DNA of 54,052 nt from UBA6918 sp040754425. GTDB taxonomy: Bacteria > Pseudomonadota > Gammaproteobacteria > Burkholderiales > Thiobacillaceae. The notes below the pieces were generated by a model. That model worked only from the letters and a program-made list of their open reading frames with translations, was not told the origin of the DNA and ran no database searches. The stretch is taken from assembly GCA_040754425.1 (NCBI GenBank), contig JBFMCR010000022.1:1-54052 (forward strand), in the 5' to 3' direction. Both the position numbers and the translations under genes were made by a program. Shown here piece by piece: positions 26,871-34,605 of this stretch (its first letter is position 1; each line of letters opens with the position of its first letter).

Positions 26871-26890
26871 TTACCATTGCCTGCCCAAAA

Positions 26891-26918
26891 CCGGTTCCGC
26901 GCCCGACTTCGGAACCGG
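26891..26918. other. Perfect 9-bp hairpin between hpnC and tRNA-Leu
   Basis: CCGGTTCCG (26891-26899) pairs exactly with CGGAACCGG (26910-26918) across a 10-nt loop. On the minus strand four T follow, so it is only a weak terminator candidate. It could insulate the tRNA region from hpnC. Confidence 0.4.
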
Positions 26919-26926
26919 CCTTGATC

Positions 26927-27011
26927 GCGGAAGTGGCGGAATTGGCAGACGCACTGGATTTAGGTTCCAGCGCCGCAAGGCGTGGGGGTTCGAGTCCCCC
27001 CTTCCGCACCA
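26927..27011 (+). tRNA. tRNA-Leu (UAG)
   Basis: An 85-nt tRNA with acceptor arm GCGGAAG...CTTCCGC, an A-box-like TGGCGGAATTGGCAGACGC, and a T-loop GGTTCGAGTCC. The anticodon stem is CTGGA/TCCAG with loop TTTAGGT, so the anticodon is TAG at 26961-26963. The long class II variable arm fits Leu. CCA is encoded. Confidence 0.97.
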
Positions 27012-27095
27012 TGAAGAAATCGTAATTGCCTGCGGCCGTACACAGCTTTTGCAAGCAACTGCTGTCGGGTTTATGCGGATTCATCGCCGCGGCTG

Positions 27096-27119
27096 TGCCG
27101 CCGTCGAATTCTACGGCGG
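27096..27119. other. 8-bp hairpin downstream of tRNA-Leu
   Basis: GCCGCCGT pairs with ACGGCGGC across an 8-nt loop, between the tRNA and the convergent end of the next gene. There is no T-run. It may be a processing or pausing structure. Confidence 0.3.
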
Positions 27120-27131
27120 CCACGGAGGGCA

Positions 27132-27605
27132 CTACACCGCCGCCAGATCACGGATCACCGATGCGCCCACCGAGTCGTGCGGGTCCAATTCCTGCAGCTT
27201 GGACAGGATGGCGTGGCTTTCCTCGGCGTAGCCCAGGCGCAGGCGTATGAAGGCCAGGGCCTTGAGTGTGAACAGGAAAAAGTGCTGCGGCGCATCGACG
27301 CGGCGCCAGTCGACGGAGTGCGCATCGAGCTTGCTCCAGTCCGAGGTGAAGCCGCCCAGTCTGGCGGCAGTGCCGAGTCCGAGCAGGGCGACGCCTTCCG
27401 CTTCCTTGAGCATGCGCTTGTAGAAGTAGAACTTGTAAAGCGAAAAGTGGCTGCCCAGGCATTGCGGGTCGGCCTTCAGTGCTGTCCACAGCAACTCCTC
27501 GGCGCGCTCGGTGTCGTCATAGCAGGCCGCGGCCTCGCGCAGCTTCTCGTCGATCTCGGGCGGGGCGGCGAAGCCGATGGCCACGCCGAAGGCGTCACCA
27601 CTCAT
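27132..27605 (-). CDS. Hypothetical helical-repeat protein at the end of the fix region
   Basis: A 157-aa protein that I do not recognise. It looks mostly alpha-helical, with TPR-like spacing (AEELLWTALKADPQCLGSHFSLYKFYF, and later ALAFIRLRLGYAEESHAILSKLQELDP). There is no signal peptide or transmembrane segment. It is downstream of fixX and the [2Fe-2S] ferredoxin on the same strand, so it may belong to the nitrogen-fixation transcript. A 164-bp palindromic element fills the gap before it, and that element's end supplies GAGG five nt before the ATG. Confidence 0.75.
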   Translation of the reverse strand: MSGDAFGVAIGFAAPPEIDEKLREAAACYDDTERAEELLWTALKADPQCLGSHFSLYKFYFYKRMLKEAEGVALLGLGTAARLGGFTSDWSKLDAHSVDWRRVDAPQHFFLFTLKALAFIRLRLGYAEESHAILSKLQELDPHDSVGASVIRDLAAV

Positions 27606-27606
27606 A

Positions 27607-27770
27607 AGTACCTCGACTCATGGGTTTGCGTACATGCCGAGACGCGCATCCGCGCGCCGAGTGCGCGAAGCGAAACGCAGCCATAGCCATCGCTATGGCG
27701 AGGATGAGCGACAAAGCAATCGGCGATGCGGTGCGCGTCGAACATAGCGAAATCCATGTGTCGAGGTACT
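27607..27770. mobile_element. 164-bp palindromic MITE-like element
   Basis: The ends are inverted repeats beginning AGTACCTCGAC (27607-27617 and 27760-27770), followed by similar CATGG and TTT blocks on both sides. The exact centre is a hairpin CCATAGC-CATC-GCTATGG (27681-27698). The arms between remain partly complementary, so the whole unit can fold back on itself. It fills the gap exactly, overlapping the ferredoxin stop TAG at one end and touching the next start codon at the other. I see no transposase and no clear target duplication. Confidence 0.6.
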
Positions 27771-28092
27771 AGCCCCAGATTTCCGGCGGCAGCATCAGCC
27801 GTTTTACCGGCTTGTCGCCGAGCAGGTGTTCCTCGACGATGGCGGCGACGTCTTCCTTGCTCACCTTGCCGTACATCACGCCTTCCGGATACACCAGCAC
27901 GTGCGGGCCATTGCAGGGGCCGAGGCAGCCGGTGTTGGACAGCGCGAAGCGGCCGTTGAGATTCTTCTGCTGGAAGGCGTAGGCGAATTCCTCCCAGATG
28001 TCGGTGGCGCCGCTTTGCATGCAGGAGCCGCGCGGATGTCCGGGACCGCGGTTCTGGACGCAGACGAAGATGTGTTTTTCGGGTTTGGGCAT
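27769..28092 (-). CDS. Thioredoxin-like [2Fe-2S] ferredoxin
   Basis: A 107-aa protein of the thioredoxin-fold [2Fe-2S] ferredoxin family, as found in diazotroph gene clusters and related to NuoE-type domains. The four candidate ligands are C11, C24, C56 and C60 (SCMQSGA and TGCLGPCNGP). It likely carries electrons in nitrogen fixation, given its place right after fixABCX. AGGGA lies six nt before the ATG. Its stop codon is overlapped by the palindromic element. Confidence 0.85.
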   Translation of the reverse strand: MPKPEKHIFVCVQNRGPGHPRGSCMQSGATDIWEEFAYAFQQKNLNGRFALSNTGCLGPCNGPHVLVYPEGVMYGKVSKEDVAAIVEEHLLGDKPVKRLMLPPEIWG

Positions 28093-28112
28093 ATTGAGTC
28101 CCTAAAAGAATG

Positions 28113-28165
28113 AGGGGGAAGGGGGAAGGGTTAAAAGCACCGGGTGGCAACACCCTTCCCCCTTC
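28113..28165. repeat. Heptamer snap-back palindrome (fixX-ferredoxin gap)
   Basis: The left arm has 7-nt units GGGGGAA, GGGGGAA, GGGTTAA. The right arm contains the exact 12-nt complement CCCTTCCCCCTT (28153-28164). The perfect 12-bp stem has a loop of about 22 nt. Confidence 0.75.
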
Positions 28166-28172
28166 ACATGAA

Positions 28173-28466
28173 TCAACCGAACTTGAACAGGATGCCGTAG
28201 CCGCCGCGCGGATACTCCCACTCCACGTTGCGGAAGGTGGTGCAGATGATGCGGCAGGTGCCGCACTCCAGGCAGCCGTCGGTGATCAGCACGACCTGGC
28301 CGTTGCCTTCGGCGGTATAGCAGCCTGCCGGACAGCACACTGTGCATTCCTGGGTCTTGCACTCGACCTGGCAGGTGGTCGGGTTCTTGATATTGATGTG
28401 CGGCCGGCCGGTGTCGACGCGGTAGCGGTTCTGGAAAAGTTTTTCTTCCACTTTCACGGGAATCAT
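28173..28466 (-). CDS. fixX: Ferredoxin-like protein FixX
   Basis: A 97-aa ferredoxin-like subunit of the FixABCX electron-bifurcating complex. Cys-rich blocks ECTVCCPAGCY and CLECGTCRIIC supply an iron-sulfur centre. I used the ATG at 28466, which overlaps the fixC stop (ATGA) and starts with the family sequence IPVKVEEKLFQNRYRVD. FixX passes electrons from FixC toward quinone. Confidence 0.94.
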   Translation of the reverse strand: MIPVKVEEKLFQNRYRVDTGRPHINIKNPTTCQVECKTQECTVCCPAGCYTAEGNGQVVLITDGCLECGTCRIICTTFRNVEWEYPRGGYGILFKFG

Positions 28467-29761
28467 TCGAATGCCCTCCACATCTTGAACGCGTCGCCCA
28501 TCAGACCGAACAGCGAGCGGCGCTGCCTGAAGCTCTTGCGGATATCGCGTTCCTTGGTTTTCTTGTCAATGCCGTCCACGGTGAGCATGGTGTGGGCGGC
28601 GCGGTTGACCAGCTCGGGATAGTCGGTGAAGAACTGGTTGTTCTTGTGCATGATCTCGGGCAGGTTCTTGTACTTTTTCAGGTCCTTCATGACGAAGCTG
28701 TCTTCCAGCCGGCCCTGGTAGTAGGCGAGGTTGGCGGCGGTCATGGGCAGGTCCTTCTGCTTCAGGTCGATGACCGTCTCGGCGGCGAGCCGCCCGGTGG
28801 TCATGGCGAGGTTGGAGCCCTCCCGGTGCACGGCGTTGACGAACATGCCGGAGTCGCCCACGATCATCCAGCCGTCGCCGACGAGCTTGGGCATGGCCTT
28901 GTAGCCGCCCTCGGGGATCAGGTGCGCCGTGTACTCCTTCATCTCGCCGCCTTCGATCAACGGCCTGATCGCGGGATGCGCCTTCATCTGTTCCAGCAGC
29001 ATGTAGGGCGTGGTCTTCTGCTGCTTGAAGTCGGACAGCATGCAGCCGACGCCGATGGTGAGCGAGTCCTTGTTGGTGTAGAGGAAGCCCGTGCCCATCA
29101 TGCCCTGGGTGATCTTGCCGGCCATTTCGATGACCACGCCTTCGCCCTCGCCGATGTTGAAGCGGCTTTGGATGGTTTCTTCCGGCAGGAAGTGGATTTC
29201 CTTCACCGCCAGCGCCACGTCCTTGGGTTCCAGCTCGGGATGGAAGCCCGCTTTCTTTGCGAGCAGCGAGTTCACGCCGTCGGCCAGGATCACCACATCT
29301 GCATAGACCGAGCCGCCCTCGCGATCGGTCTGCACCCCGATCACGCGGTTGCGGTCCATGATCAGATTGGTGACCGTGGTTTCGCACACCAGCAGCGCGC
29401 CGGCCTCCTGCACGCGCTTGGAGAACCATTTGTCGAACTGGGCGCGAATGATGGTGTAGCGGTTGAACGGCTGCTTGTTGAACTCGGCCGAGCGGTAGGT
29501 GGAGCCGACATAGGATTCGTCGTCCAGCACCCATATCTGCTGCTCGATGATGTGTCGCTCGAGCGGCGCATCCTCGCGGAAGTCGGGAATGATTTCCTCA
29601 AGTGCTTTTGAATACAGGATCGCGCCCTGCACGTTCTTCGAGCCGGGGTACTCGCCGCGCTCGATCTGCAGTACTTTCAGTCCGGCCTTGGCCATGGTGT
29701 AGGCGGCGGCGTTGCCCGAGGGGCCTGCGCCGACCACGATTGCGTCAAATTTTTCGTCCAT
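28463..29761 (-). CDS. fixC: Flavoprotein-quinone oxidoreductase FixC
   Basis: A 432-aa FAD protein of the ETF-quinone oxidoreductase family. The FAD motif is AIVVGAGPSGNAAAYTMAKAG, and GDSGMFVNAVHREGSNLAM is typical of FixC. With FixAB it oxidises NADH and splits electrons between ferredoxin or flavodoxin (for nitrogenase) and quinone. Overlap with fixX indicates coupled expression. Confidence 0.95.
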   Translation of the reverse strand: MDEKFDAIVVGAGPSGNAAAYTMAKAGLKVLQIERGEYPGSKNVQGAILYSKALEEIIPDFREDAPLERHIIEQQIWVLDDESYVGSTYRSAEFNKQPFNRYTIIRAQFDKWFSKRVQEAGALLVCETTVTNLIMDRNRVIGVQTDREGGSVYADVVILADGVNSLLAKKAGFHPELEPKDVALAVKEIHFLPEETIQSRFNIGEGEGVVIEMAGKITQGMMGTGFLYTNKDSLTIGVGCMLSDFKQQKTTPYMLLEQMKAHPAIRPLIEGGEMKEYTAHLIPEGGYKAMPKLVGDGWMIVGDSGMFVNAVHREGSNLAMTTGRLAAETVIDLKQKDLPMTAANLAYYQGRLEDSFVMKDLKKYKNLPEIMHKNNQFFTDYPELVNRAAHTMLTVDGIDKKTKERDIRKSFRQRRSLFGLMGDAFKMWRAFE

Positions 29762-29790
29762 TTGTTTCTCCTGTACTGCAACGCTTTTTT

Positions 29791-29855
29791 ACCGCGGAGT
29801 TCGCGGAGGAAAATCCGCGAACCCCCTGCCTTGATTCACTCTGCGTACTCCGCGG
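29791..29855. repeat. Nonamer snap-back palindrome, CGCGGAG type (fixB-fixC gap)
   Basis: The left arm carries units CGCGGAGTT and CGCGGAGGA. The reverse complement of the right arm has CGCGGAGTA and CGCAGAGTG. The period is 9 nt, as in the ACAGGGAGG family, but the unit sequence is different. There is an additional inner pairing of TTCGCGGA with TCCGCGAA. Confidence 0.65.
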
Positions 29856-29864
29856 TTGAAGTTT

Positions 29865-30956
29865 TCAAACCGCCATCTTCCGTGTGGCCAAATGCTGCCG
29901 GAACGCTTCGGTCAGTGCCGGCAGGATGGTCATGGCGTTGCCGACGATGCCGTAGGTGGCGAAGTCGAAGATCGGCGCGTTCTCGTCGGTGTTGATGGCG
30001 ATGATCACGTCCGAGGCTTCCATGCCCACGCGGTGCTGGATGGCGCCGGAGATGCCGGCGGCGATGTAGAGCTTGGGGCGTACGGTCTTGCCGGACTGGC
30101 CGACCTGTCTGTCGAGCTCCACCCAGCCGGCCTGCACCACCGGGCGTGTGGCGCCGACTTCGGCGCCGAGCACTTTGGCGAGATCCCAGACGAGCTGGAA
30201 ATTTTCCGGCCGCTTCATGCCGCGCCCGCCGGAGACGATGATGTCGGCAAAGGGCAGCTGCGGCTTGCCGGCGAGGTTGTCGGGAATGTATTCCAGCACC
30301 TTGGTGACGATGTCGGTCTCGATCATGCCGAGCGGGTGTTCGATGATGGCGCCGCTGCGGGTCTCGTCCTTCTTCGGCATGCTCATCACGCGCGGCCTGA
30401 CGGTCGCCATCTGCGGGCGGTAGTTCAGGGTGACGATGGTGCACAAGAGGCTGCCGCCGAAGGTCGGGCGCGTTGCCGCGAGGCTGCGGTTCTCCATGTC
30501 GATGTTGAGCTCCGTGCAGTCGGCAGTGAGTCCGGTCTGCAAAGTGGTGGCGACGCTGCCGGCGAGATCGCGGCCGAGTGTGGTCGCGCCCAGGAGCAGA
30601 ATTTCCGGCTGGTAGGCGTTGACCAGATCGGTGAGCCCCTTGGTGAAGGGCTGGTTGCGGTAGTCGGACAAGAGCGGGTCTTCCATCAGGTAGCACAGGT
30701 CGGCGCCGTAGTGGAAAGCCTCCTGGCAGAAGCGCCGGGTCTGTAGCCCCGGCGCGCCCATGACCACGCCGGCCAGCGGCACGCCGAGCTTGTCGGCGAG
30801 CTTGCGGCCTTCGCCCATCAGTTCCCAGGATACGGGATGAGCCGCGCCGCGCTCGTGCTCGACAAAGACCCACACGCCCTTGTATTTTTCCAGGCGCGGG
30901 TCCAGTTCGAATTTGCGCCGCCCGGCGGGTTTTTTCTGTTCGGTTGTTTCGCTCAT
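29865..30956 (-). CDS. fixB: Electron transfer flavoprotein alpha subunit FixB
   Basis: A 363-aa ETF-alpha protein. The C-terminal FAD-binding block is seen in GGRGMKRPENF, GWVELDRQVGQSGKTVRPKLYIAAGISGAIQH (overall motif) and INTDENAPIFDFATYGIVG. The N-terminal KPAGRRKFELDPRLEKYKGVWV extension is as in nif-linked FixB. It pairs with FixA upstream on the same strand. Confidence 0.95.
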   Translation of the reverse strand: MSETTEQKKPAGRRKFELDPRLEKYKGVWVFVEHERGAAHPVSWELMGEGRKLADKLGVPLAGVVMGAPGLQTRRFCQEAFHYGADLCYLMEDPLLSDYRNQPFTKGLTDLVNAYQPEILLLGATTLGRDLAGSVATTLQTGLTADCTELNIDMENRSLAATRPTFGGSLLCTIVTLNYRPQMATVRPRVMSMPKKDETRSGAIIEHPLGMIETDIVTKVLEYIPDNLAGKPQLPFADIIVSGGRGMKRPENFQLVWDLAKVLGAEVGATRPVVQAGWVELDRQVGQSGKTVRPKLYIAAGISGAIQHRVGMEASDVIIAINTDENAPIFDFATYGIVGNAMTILPALTEAFRQHLATRKMAV

Positions 30957-30994
30957 CTTGCGATCCTTGTTTCAGAAACTGCTTAAAAAACTTC

Positions 30995-31091
30995 AGCCAC
31001 AGAGGGCACAGAGGAAAACCTTTGTAAAACACGTGAAAGCGTTGCCCCTTTCAGCATTGCCTTTTCTGTGTTCTCTGTGCTCTCTGTGGCT
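30995..31091. repeat. Nonamer snap-back palindrome, CACAGAG type (fixA-fixB gap)
   Basis: The left arm has CACAGAGGG and CACAGAGGA. The reverse complement of the right arm has CACAGAGAG, CACAGAGAA and CACAGAAAA. The ends AGCCAC and GTGGCT pair. The 9-nt period is clear. Confidence 0.75.
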
Positions 31092-31114
31092 TGAATTTGC
31101 ATTTTCGAGTCCCT

Positions 31115-31960
31115 TTATGCCCCGGCCTTGCCGATTTCCTCGGCCAGGTTCGGGTACCTGGTGAACATCTTCGCCAGCAGGGTGACGGAGAGGTCCTTCG
31201 GCTCGCGGCTTTCGCAGTCGATGATCTCGGCGCGCTGCGACTTGGGCTGCGGCGCGAACACCTTGCTGACGATGGTGGGCGAGCCTTTCAGCCCGATCTT
31301 GGTGATGTCCTCGATGCCTGCGGCGTCCTTGTCCCATTGCTTGAGCGGATAGCGCGCGGCGCGGAACATGTTGGCCATGGTGGCGAAGCGCATTTCGTTG
31401 GTGCCTTCGAGCATGGTGATGAGGCAGGGCAGTTTGGTCTTCAGCACCTGCACGCCGCCTTCGGCGCGGCGGTGAATGATGATTTCGCGTTTTTCCAGGT
31501 CGAGTGTTTCGATCTTCGACACGTAGGTCAGGAGTTGCAAGTCGAGGCGCTTGGCGATGCCGGGGCCGACCTGGGCGGTATCGCCGTCGATGGTCTGCTT
31601 GCCTGCGAACACGATGTCCACCGGCATGTCTTCCCGAACTTTCCTGATGGCGGAGGCCAGCGCGAAGCTGGTCGCCAGGGTGTCGGAACCGGCGAAGGCG
31701 CGGTCGGTGACCAGGATGGCGTCGTCGGCGCCGTAGGATAGGGCTTTCCTCAGTGCGGCCTCGGCCTGCGGCGGTCCCATGCACAGGGCGGTGACGCGCG
31801 CACCGTACTTGTCCTTGATCCTGAGCGCTTCTTCCAAGGCGAAGAGGTCATAAGGGTTGATGATGGCTGGCACGCCCTGGCGCATGATGGTGTTGGTCAC
31901 CGGATGCACGCGGATCTGTGCGCTGTCGGGAACCTGCTTGATGCAAACGACGATATGCAT
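31115..31960 (-). CDS. fixA: Electron transfer flavoprotein beta subunit FixA
   Basis: A 281-aa ETF-beta protein. The N-terminus MHIVVCIKQVPDSAQIRVHP and the block AGKQTIDGDTAQVGPGIAKRL are typical of FixA. With FixB it carries the bifurcating flavin. It is downstream of nifW. I see no sigma-54 site in the fixA upstream gap, so it is probably transcribed from the nifV promoter. Confidence 0.95.
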   Translation of the reverse strand: MHIVVCIKQVPDSAQIRVHPVTNTIMRQGVPAIINPYDLFALEEALRIKDKYGARVTALCMGPPQAEAALRKALSYGADDAILVTDRAFAGSDTLATSFALASAIRKVREDMPVDIVFAGKQTIDGDTAQVGPGIAKRLDLQLLTYVSKIETLDLEKREIIIHRRAEGGVQVLKTKLPCLITMLEGTNEMRFATMANMFRAARYPLKQWDKDAAGIEDITKIGLKGSPTIVSKVFAPQPKSQRAEIIDCESREPKDLSVTLLAKMFTRYPNLAEEIGKAGA

Positions 31961-31994
31961 GATGGTCTGGCCTTTAAGACTTGAAAAACATGAC

Positions 31995-32109
31995 AGCCAC
32001 AGAGAGCACAGAGGTCACAGAGAGAAACTCTCTTGTCAATCGGCAAGACGTATCGGCCGGTTGTTTGTGCAACATCTCGAAAATCCCCCTCTCTGTGTTC
32101 TCTGTGGCT
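31995..32109. repeat. Nonamer snap-back palindrome, CACAGAG type (nifW-fixA gap)
   Basis: The left arm has CACAGAGAG, CACAGAGGT, CACAGAGAG. The right arm's complement has CACAGAGAA and CACAGAGAG. It is the second copy of this unit type, about 1 kb from the first. Confidence 0.75.
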
Positions 32110-32126
32110 TGCATTATGGTTTCCCC

Positions 32127-32459
32127 TCAACCATGCGAAGGCAGCGAAACGCGCAGGCTGTCGAGCGATACGTGCTGCTTGCCGTCCGTGTCCTGGAATA
32201 CCTTGAACACTTTTTCCTGCGCCGGGGTGGAGCGCACGAAGTCCTCGTATGCTTTGGCCAGCAGTTCCTTGCACACGCCGGAAAGGGTTTCGTCGTCCAT
32301 CTCGGCGGTGCCGGGTGTGGCGCGCAGGTACTGGTTGAAGCGCTTGAGGATATGCAGGCGGTTGACGTTGACGACCGACTGCTCGTAGGGGACCTGGAAG
32401 TGATCCAGAAAATCCTCCGCCGCCGAGAAGCCGGCCATTTTCCTGAAGAGTTCGCTCAT
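32127..32459 (-). CDS. nifW: Nitrogenase stabilising/protective protein NifW
   Basis: A 110-aa protein with the NifW pattern: AEDFLDHFQVPYEQSVVNVNRLHILKRFNQYL in form, then a helical C-terminal half. NifW is implicated in maturation or oxygen protection of the MoFe protein. The gene follows cysE by about 18 nt on the same strand, matching the nifV-cysE-nifW order known from Azotobacter. Confidence 0.93.
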   Translation of the reverse strand: MSELFRKMAGFSAAEDFLDHFQVPYEQSVVNVNRLHILKRFNQYLRATPGTAEMDDETLSGVCKELLAKAYEDFVRSTPAQEKVFKVFQDTDGKQHVSLDSLRVSLPSHG

Positions 32460-32477
32460 GGTTTTTCCGATGCTTGC

Positions 32478-33272
32478 CTAGTGGGTGGTTCGTTTCAGGT
32501 TCACGGCGACGTGCGCCGGGTCGCAGGTTTCAGTGCAGGTGGCACAGTCGTTTGTCGCCGGCAATGCGGGCGTATCGCCAGAAACGCCCAAATGTTTTTC
32601 CAGGCAGGCGATGCGGTCGAGCAGGCAGGAGATCGCCTTGCCCACCGGGTCCGGCATCAGGTGGTGGTCGAGGTCGATGCCCTGGGCGGTGATGCGGCGC
32701 TGGCTTTCCGGCAGCACCACGCGGCCCGGGATACCCACTACCGTCATGCCTTCCGGCACGTCGTGGATGACCACCGAGTTCGCACCCACGCGCGCGCCGC
32801 GTCCAACGATGATGGGGCCGAGAATCTTGGCGCCGGCGCCGACCACCACGCCGTCTTCGAGTGTGGGATGGCGCTTGCCCGGGTTCCAGGACACGCCGCC
32901 CAAGGTCACGCCGTGATAGAGCGTGACGTCATCGCCGATCTTTGCGGTCTCGCCGATGACCACGCCGCAGCCGTGGTCGATGAAGAAGCGGCGGCCGATG
33001 GTGGCGCCGGGATGGATGTCGATCTGGGTGAACATGCGCGCCACGAAGCTCAAAAAGCGTGCGGCGTAGTGCAATTTGCGCTTCCACAATGCATGGGAAA
33101 AGCGATGCCAGAGCAGGGCGTGGATGCCGGGGTAGGTGGTGACGACTTCCCAGGCGGTGCGCGCTGCCGGATCGCGCTGGAACACGCAGGACACGTCTTC
33201 GCGCAGCAGGGCAAACAGGCCGGGGGTGGGCTGCTGGATGCCGAGAAGTTCCTGGTCGATTATCGCGGACAT
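32478..33272 (-). CDS. cysE: Serine O-acetyltransferase, nif-linked
   Basis: A 264-aa serine acetyltransferase supplying O-acetylserine for cysteine, presumably to feed Fe-S cluster synthesis. The left-handed beta-helix hexapeptides are clear (HPGATIGRRFFIDHG, then GVVIGETAKIGDDVTLYHG). The ATG at 33272 follows the nifV stop closely. The C-terminus has an unusual Cys cluster, CATCTETC (C-x2-C-x3-C), beyond the catalytic domain. This is absent from the E. coli enzyme, and I cannot assign a role to it. Confidence 0.92.
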   Translation of the reverse strand: MSAIIDQELLGIQQPTPGLFALLREDVSCVFQRDPAARTAWEVVTTYPGIHALLWHRFSHALWKRKLHYAARFLSFVARMFTQIDIHPGATIGRRFFIDHGCGVVIGETAKIGDDVTLYHGVTLGGVSWNPGKRHPTLEDGVVVGAGAKILGPIIVGRGARVGANSVVIHDVPEGMTVVGIPGRVVLPESQRRITAQGIDLDHHLMPDPVGKAISCLLDRIACLEKHLGVSGDTPALPATNDCATCTETCDPAHVAVNLKRTTH

Positions 33273-33288
33273 GGCTTTTCCCTCTCCG

Positions 33289-34431
33289 TCAGGACTGGCT
33301 GAGCGTTTGCGGAATGGCTTCCAGGTAGAAGCGTTCCAGGTCGGTATTGCTCGGCGTCTGCTTGGTGGCGACGGCATATGCGCGGATGCGCGCGAGCAGG
33401 GTCCTGGCCTCGAATTCGGTGAGCGCAATGCCGAGGCCGGCGTAGGCCCGCATCACTGCGCCGGAACCGGAATGCTTGCCCAGCACCAGCTTGTGCGTGC
33501 GTCCGACATCGGCGGGGTCCAGCCCCTGGTAGTTGAGCGGGTTCTTCATGAGGCCGTCGACATGGATGCCGGCTTCGTGGCTGAACACGGCCTCGCCGAC
33601 GATGCTCTTGTTGGCCGGCACCGGGCGGCCGGAGGCGATGGATACCAGGCGCGAGATTTCCGGAAAGCGGCGGCTGTCGATGCCGGTGTCGATGTTGTAG
33701 AGGTGGTGCATGGCGGTGACGGATTCTTCCAGCGCGGCATTGCCGGCGCGCTCGCCCAGGCCGTTGACCGTGGTGTTGATGTGCGTGGCACCGGCCAGCA
33801 CCGCTGCCAGGGTGTTGGCGGTGGCCAGCCCCAGATCGTTGTGCGCGTGCATTTCCAGTTCGAGATCGGTGTTCTCGCGCAGCTGCCGGATGCGCCAGAA
33901 TGTGGCGAAGGGATCGAGCAGGCCGAGGGTGTCGGCAAAGCGGAAGCGGCGCGCGCCGGCGAGCTCCGCGGTTTCCAGCACGCGCAGCAGGAAGTCCGTG
34001 TCGGCGCGCGAAGCATCCTCGCCGCCCACGCACACGTCCATGCCCAGATCGAGCGCACGGTTGACGAAATGGTGGATGGTGCCCAGCACCCATTCGCGCT
34101 CGCGTCCAAGCTTGTGGCGGAGCTGGATGTCGGAAACCGGAATCGACAGATTGACGATGTGCGCTCCGCAACCGGCGACGGCGTCGAGGTCGGCTTCGTG
34201 CATGCGACCCCACACCATGAGTTCGGAAGAGAGGCCCAGGTGGACGATGGCCTGGATGTTCTCGCGCTCTTCAGGCCCCATGACCGGGATGCCGATTTCC
34301 ATTTCCGGTACGCCGGCATCCGCAAGCGCAGTAGCGATGGAGATACGTTCCTCGGCAGTGAAGGCCACGCCGGCGGTCTGTTCGCCGTCGCGCAGGGTGG
34401 TGTCATTGACGACTACGTGGGTGTGGGCCAT
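33289..34431 (-). CDS. nifV: Homocitrate synthase NifV
   Basis: A 380-aa TIM-barrel acyltransferase of the HMGL-like family, condensing acetyl-CoA and 2-oxoglutarate to homocitrate for FeMo-cofactor. NDTTLRDGEQTAGVAF at the N-terminus and NTTVNGLGERAGNA are diagnostic. I used the ATG at 34431. An in-frame start at 34482 would run through the sigma-54 promoter. It is the first gene of a NifA/sigma-54 operon that continues into cysE and nifW. Confidence 0.95.
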   Translation of the reverse strand: MAHTHVVVNDTTLRDGEQTAGVAFTAEERISIATALADAGVPEMEIGIPVMGPEERENIQAIVHLGLSSELMVWGRMHEADLDAVAGCGAHIVNLSIPVSDIQLRHKLGREREWVLGTIHHFVNRALDLGMDVCVGGEDASRADTDFLLRVLETAELAGARRFRFADTLGLLDPFATFWRIRQLRENTDLELEMHAHNDLGLATANTLAAVLAGATHINTTVNGLGERAGNAALEESVTAMHHLYNIDTGIDSRRFPEISRLVSIASGRPVPANKSIVGEAVFSHEAGIHVDGLMKNPLNYQGLDPADVGRTHKLVLGKHSGSGAVMRAYAGLGIALTEFEARTLLARIRAYAVATKQTPSNTDLERFYLEAIPQTLSQS

Positions 34432-34477
34432 TTTCACTCCGTGCAAACTCACATTCGGTGACTCTCGCCCATATCCC

Positions 34478-34493
34478 AGCAAGGGGTATGCCA
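34478..34493 (-). promoter_or_regulatory. Sigma-54 promoter of nifV operon
   Basis: TGGCAT-ACCCC-TTGCT on the minus strand, with GG-N10-GC spacing exact. The transcription start should be near 34466, about 35 nt before the nifV ATG. A NifA element lies about 110 nt upstream. Confidence 0.85.
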
Positions 34494-34575
34494 GGACGAT
34501 TTGGCCTGTCGAATCAGCGTGTTAAGGGTTTGACGAAGCAAAAGTGAAGGGGGGAAAACGACATTTGTCGAAGAT

Positions 34576-34591
34576 TGTAGGAATTGCGACA
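34576..34591. promoter_or_regulatory. NifA upstream activator site for nifV operon
   Basis: TGTAGGAATTGCGACA fits TGT-N10-ACA and shares the core TTGCGACA with the other four sites in the window. It is about 110-125 bp upstream of the predicted nifV start, a normal NifA distance. Confidence 0.8.
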
Positions 34592-34605
34592 GAAAGGCCT
34601 TTGGG

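Noticed and set aside
27602..28153. Longer open frame running from the ferredoxin region through the palindromic element
   Set aside because: Different frame from the clear [2Fe-2S] ferredoxin; it reads the antisense or shifted frame and the foldback element.
32041..32110. Second sigma-54 promoter before fixA
   Set aside because: No GG-N10-GC with TGGCAC or TTGCA quality in the gap; only the CACAGAG palindrome is present.
33260..34213. Alternative long frame over nifV and cysE
   Set aside because: Arg/Pro/His-rich shadow frame; the nifV and cysE frames carry full family motifs.
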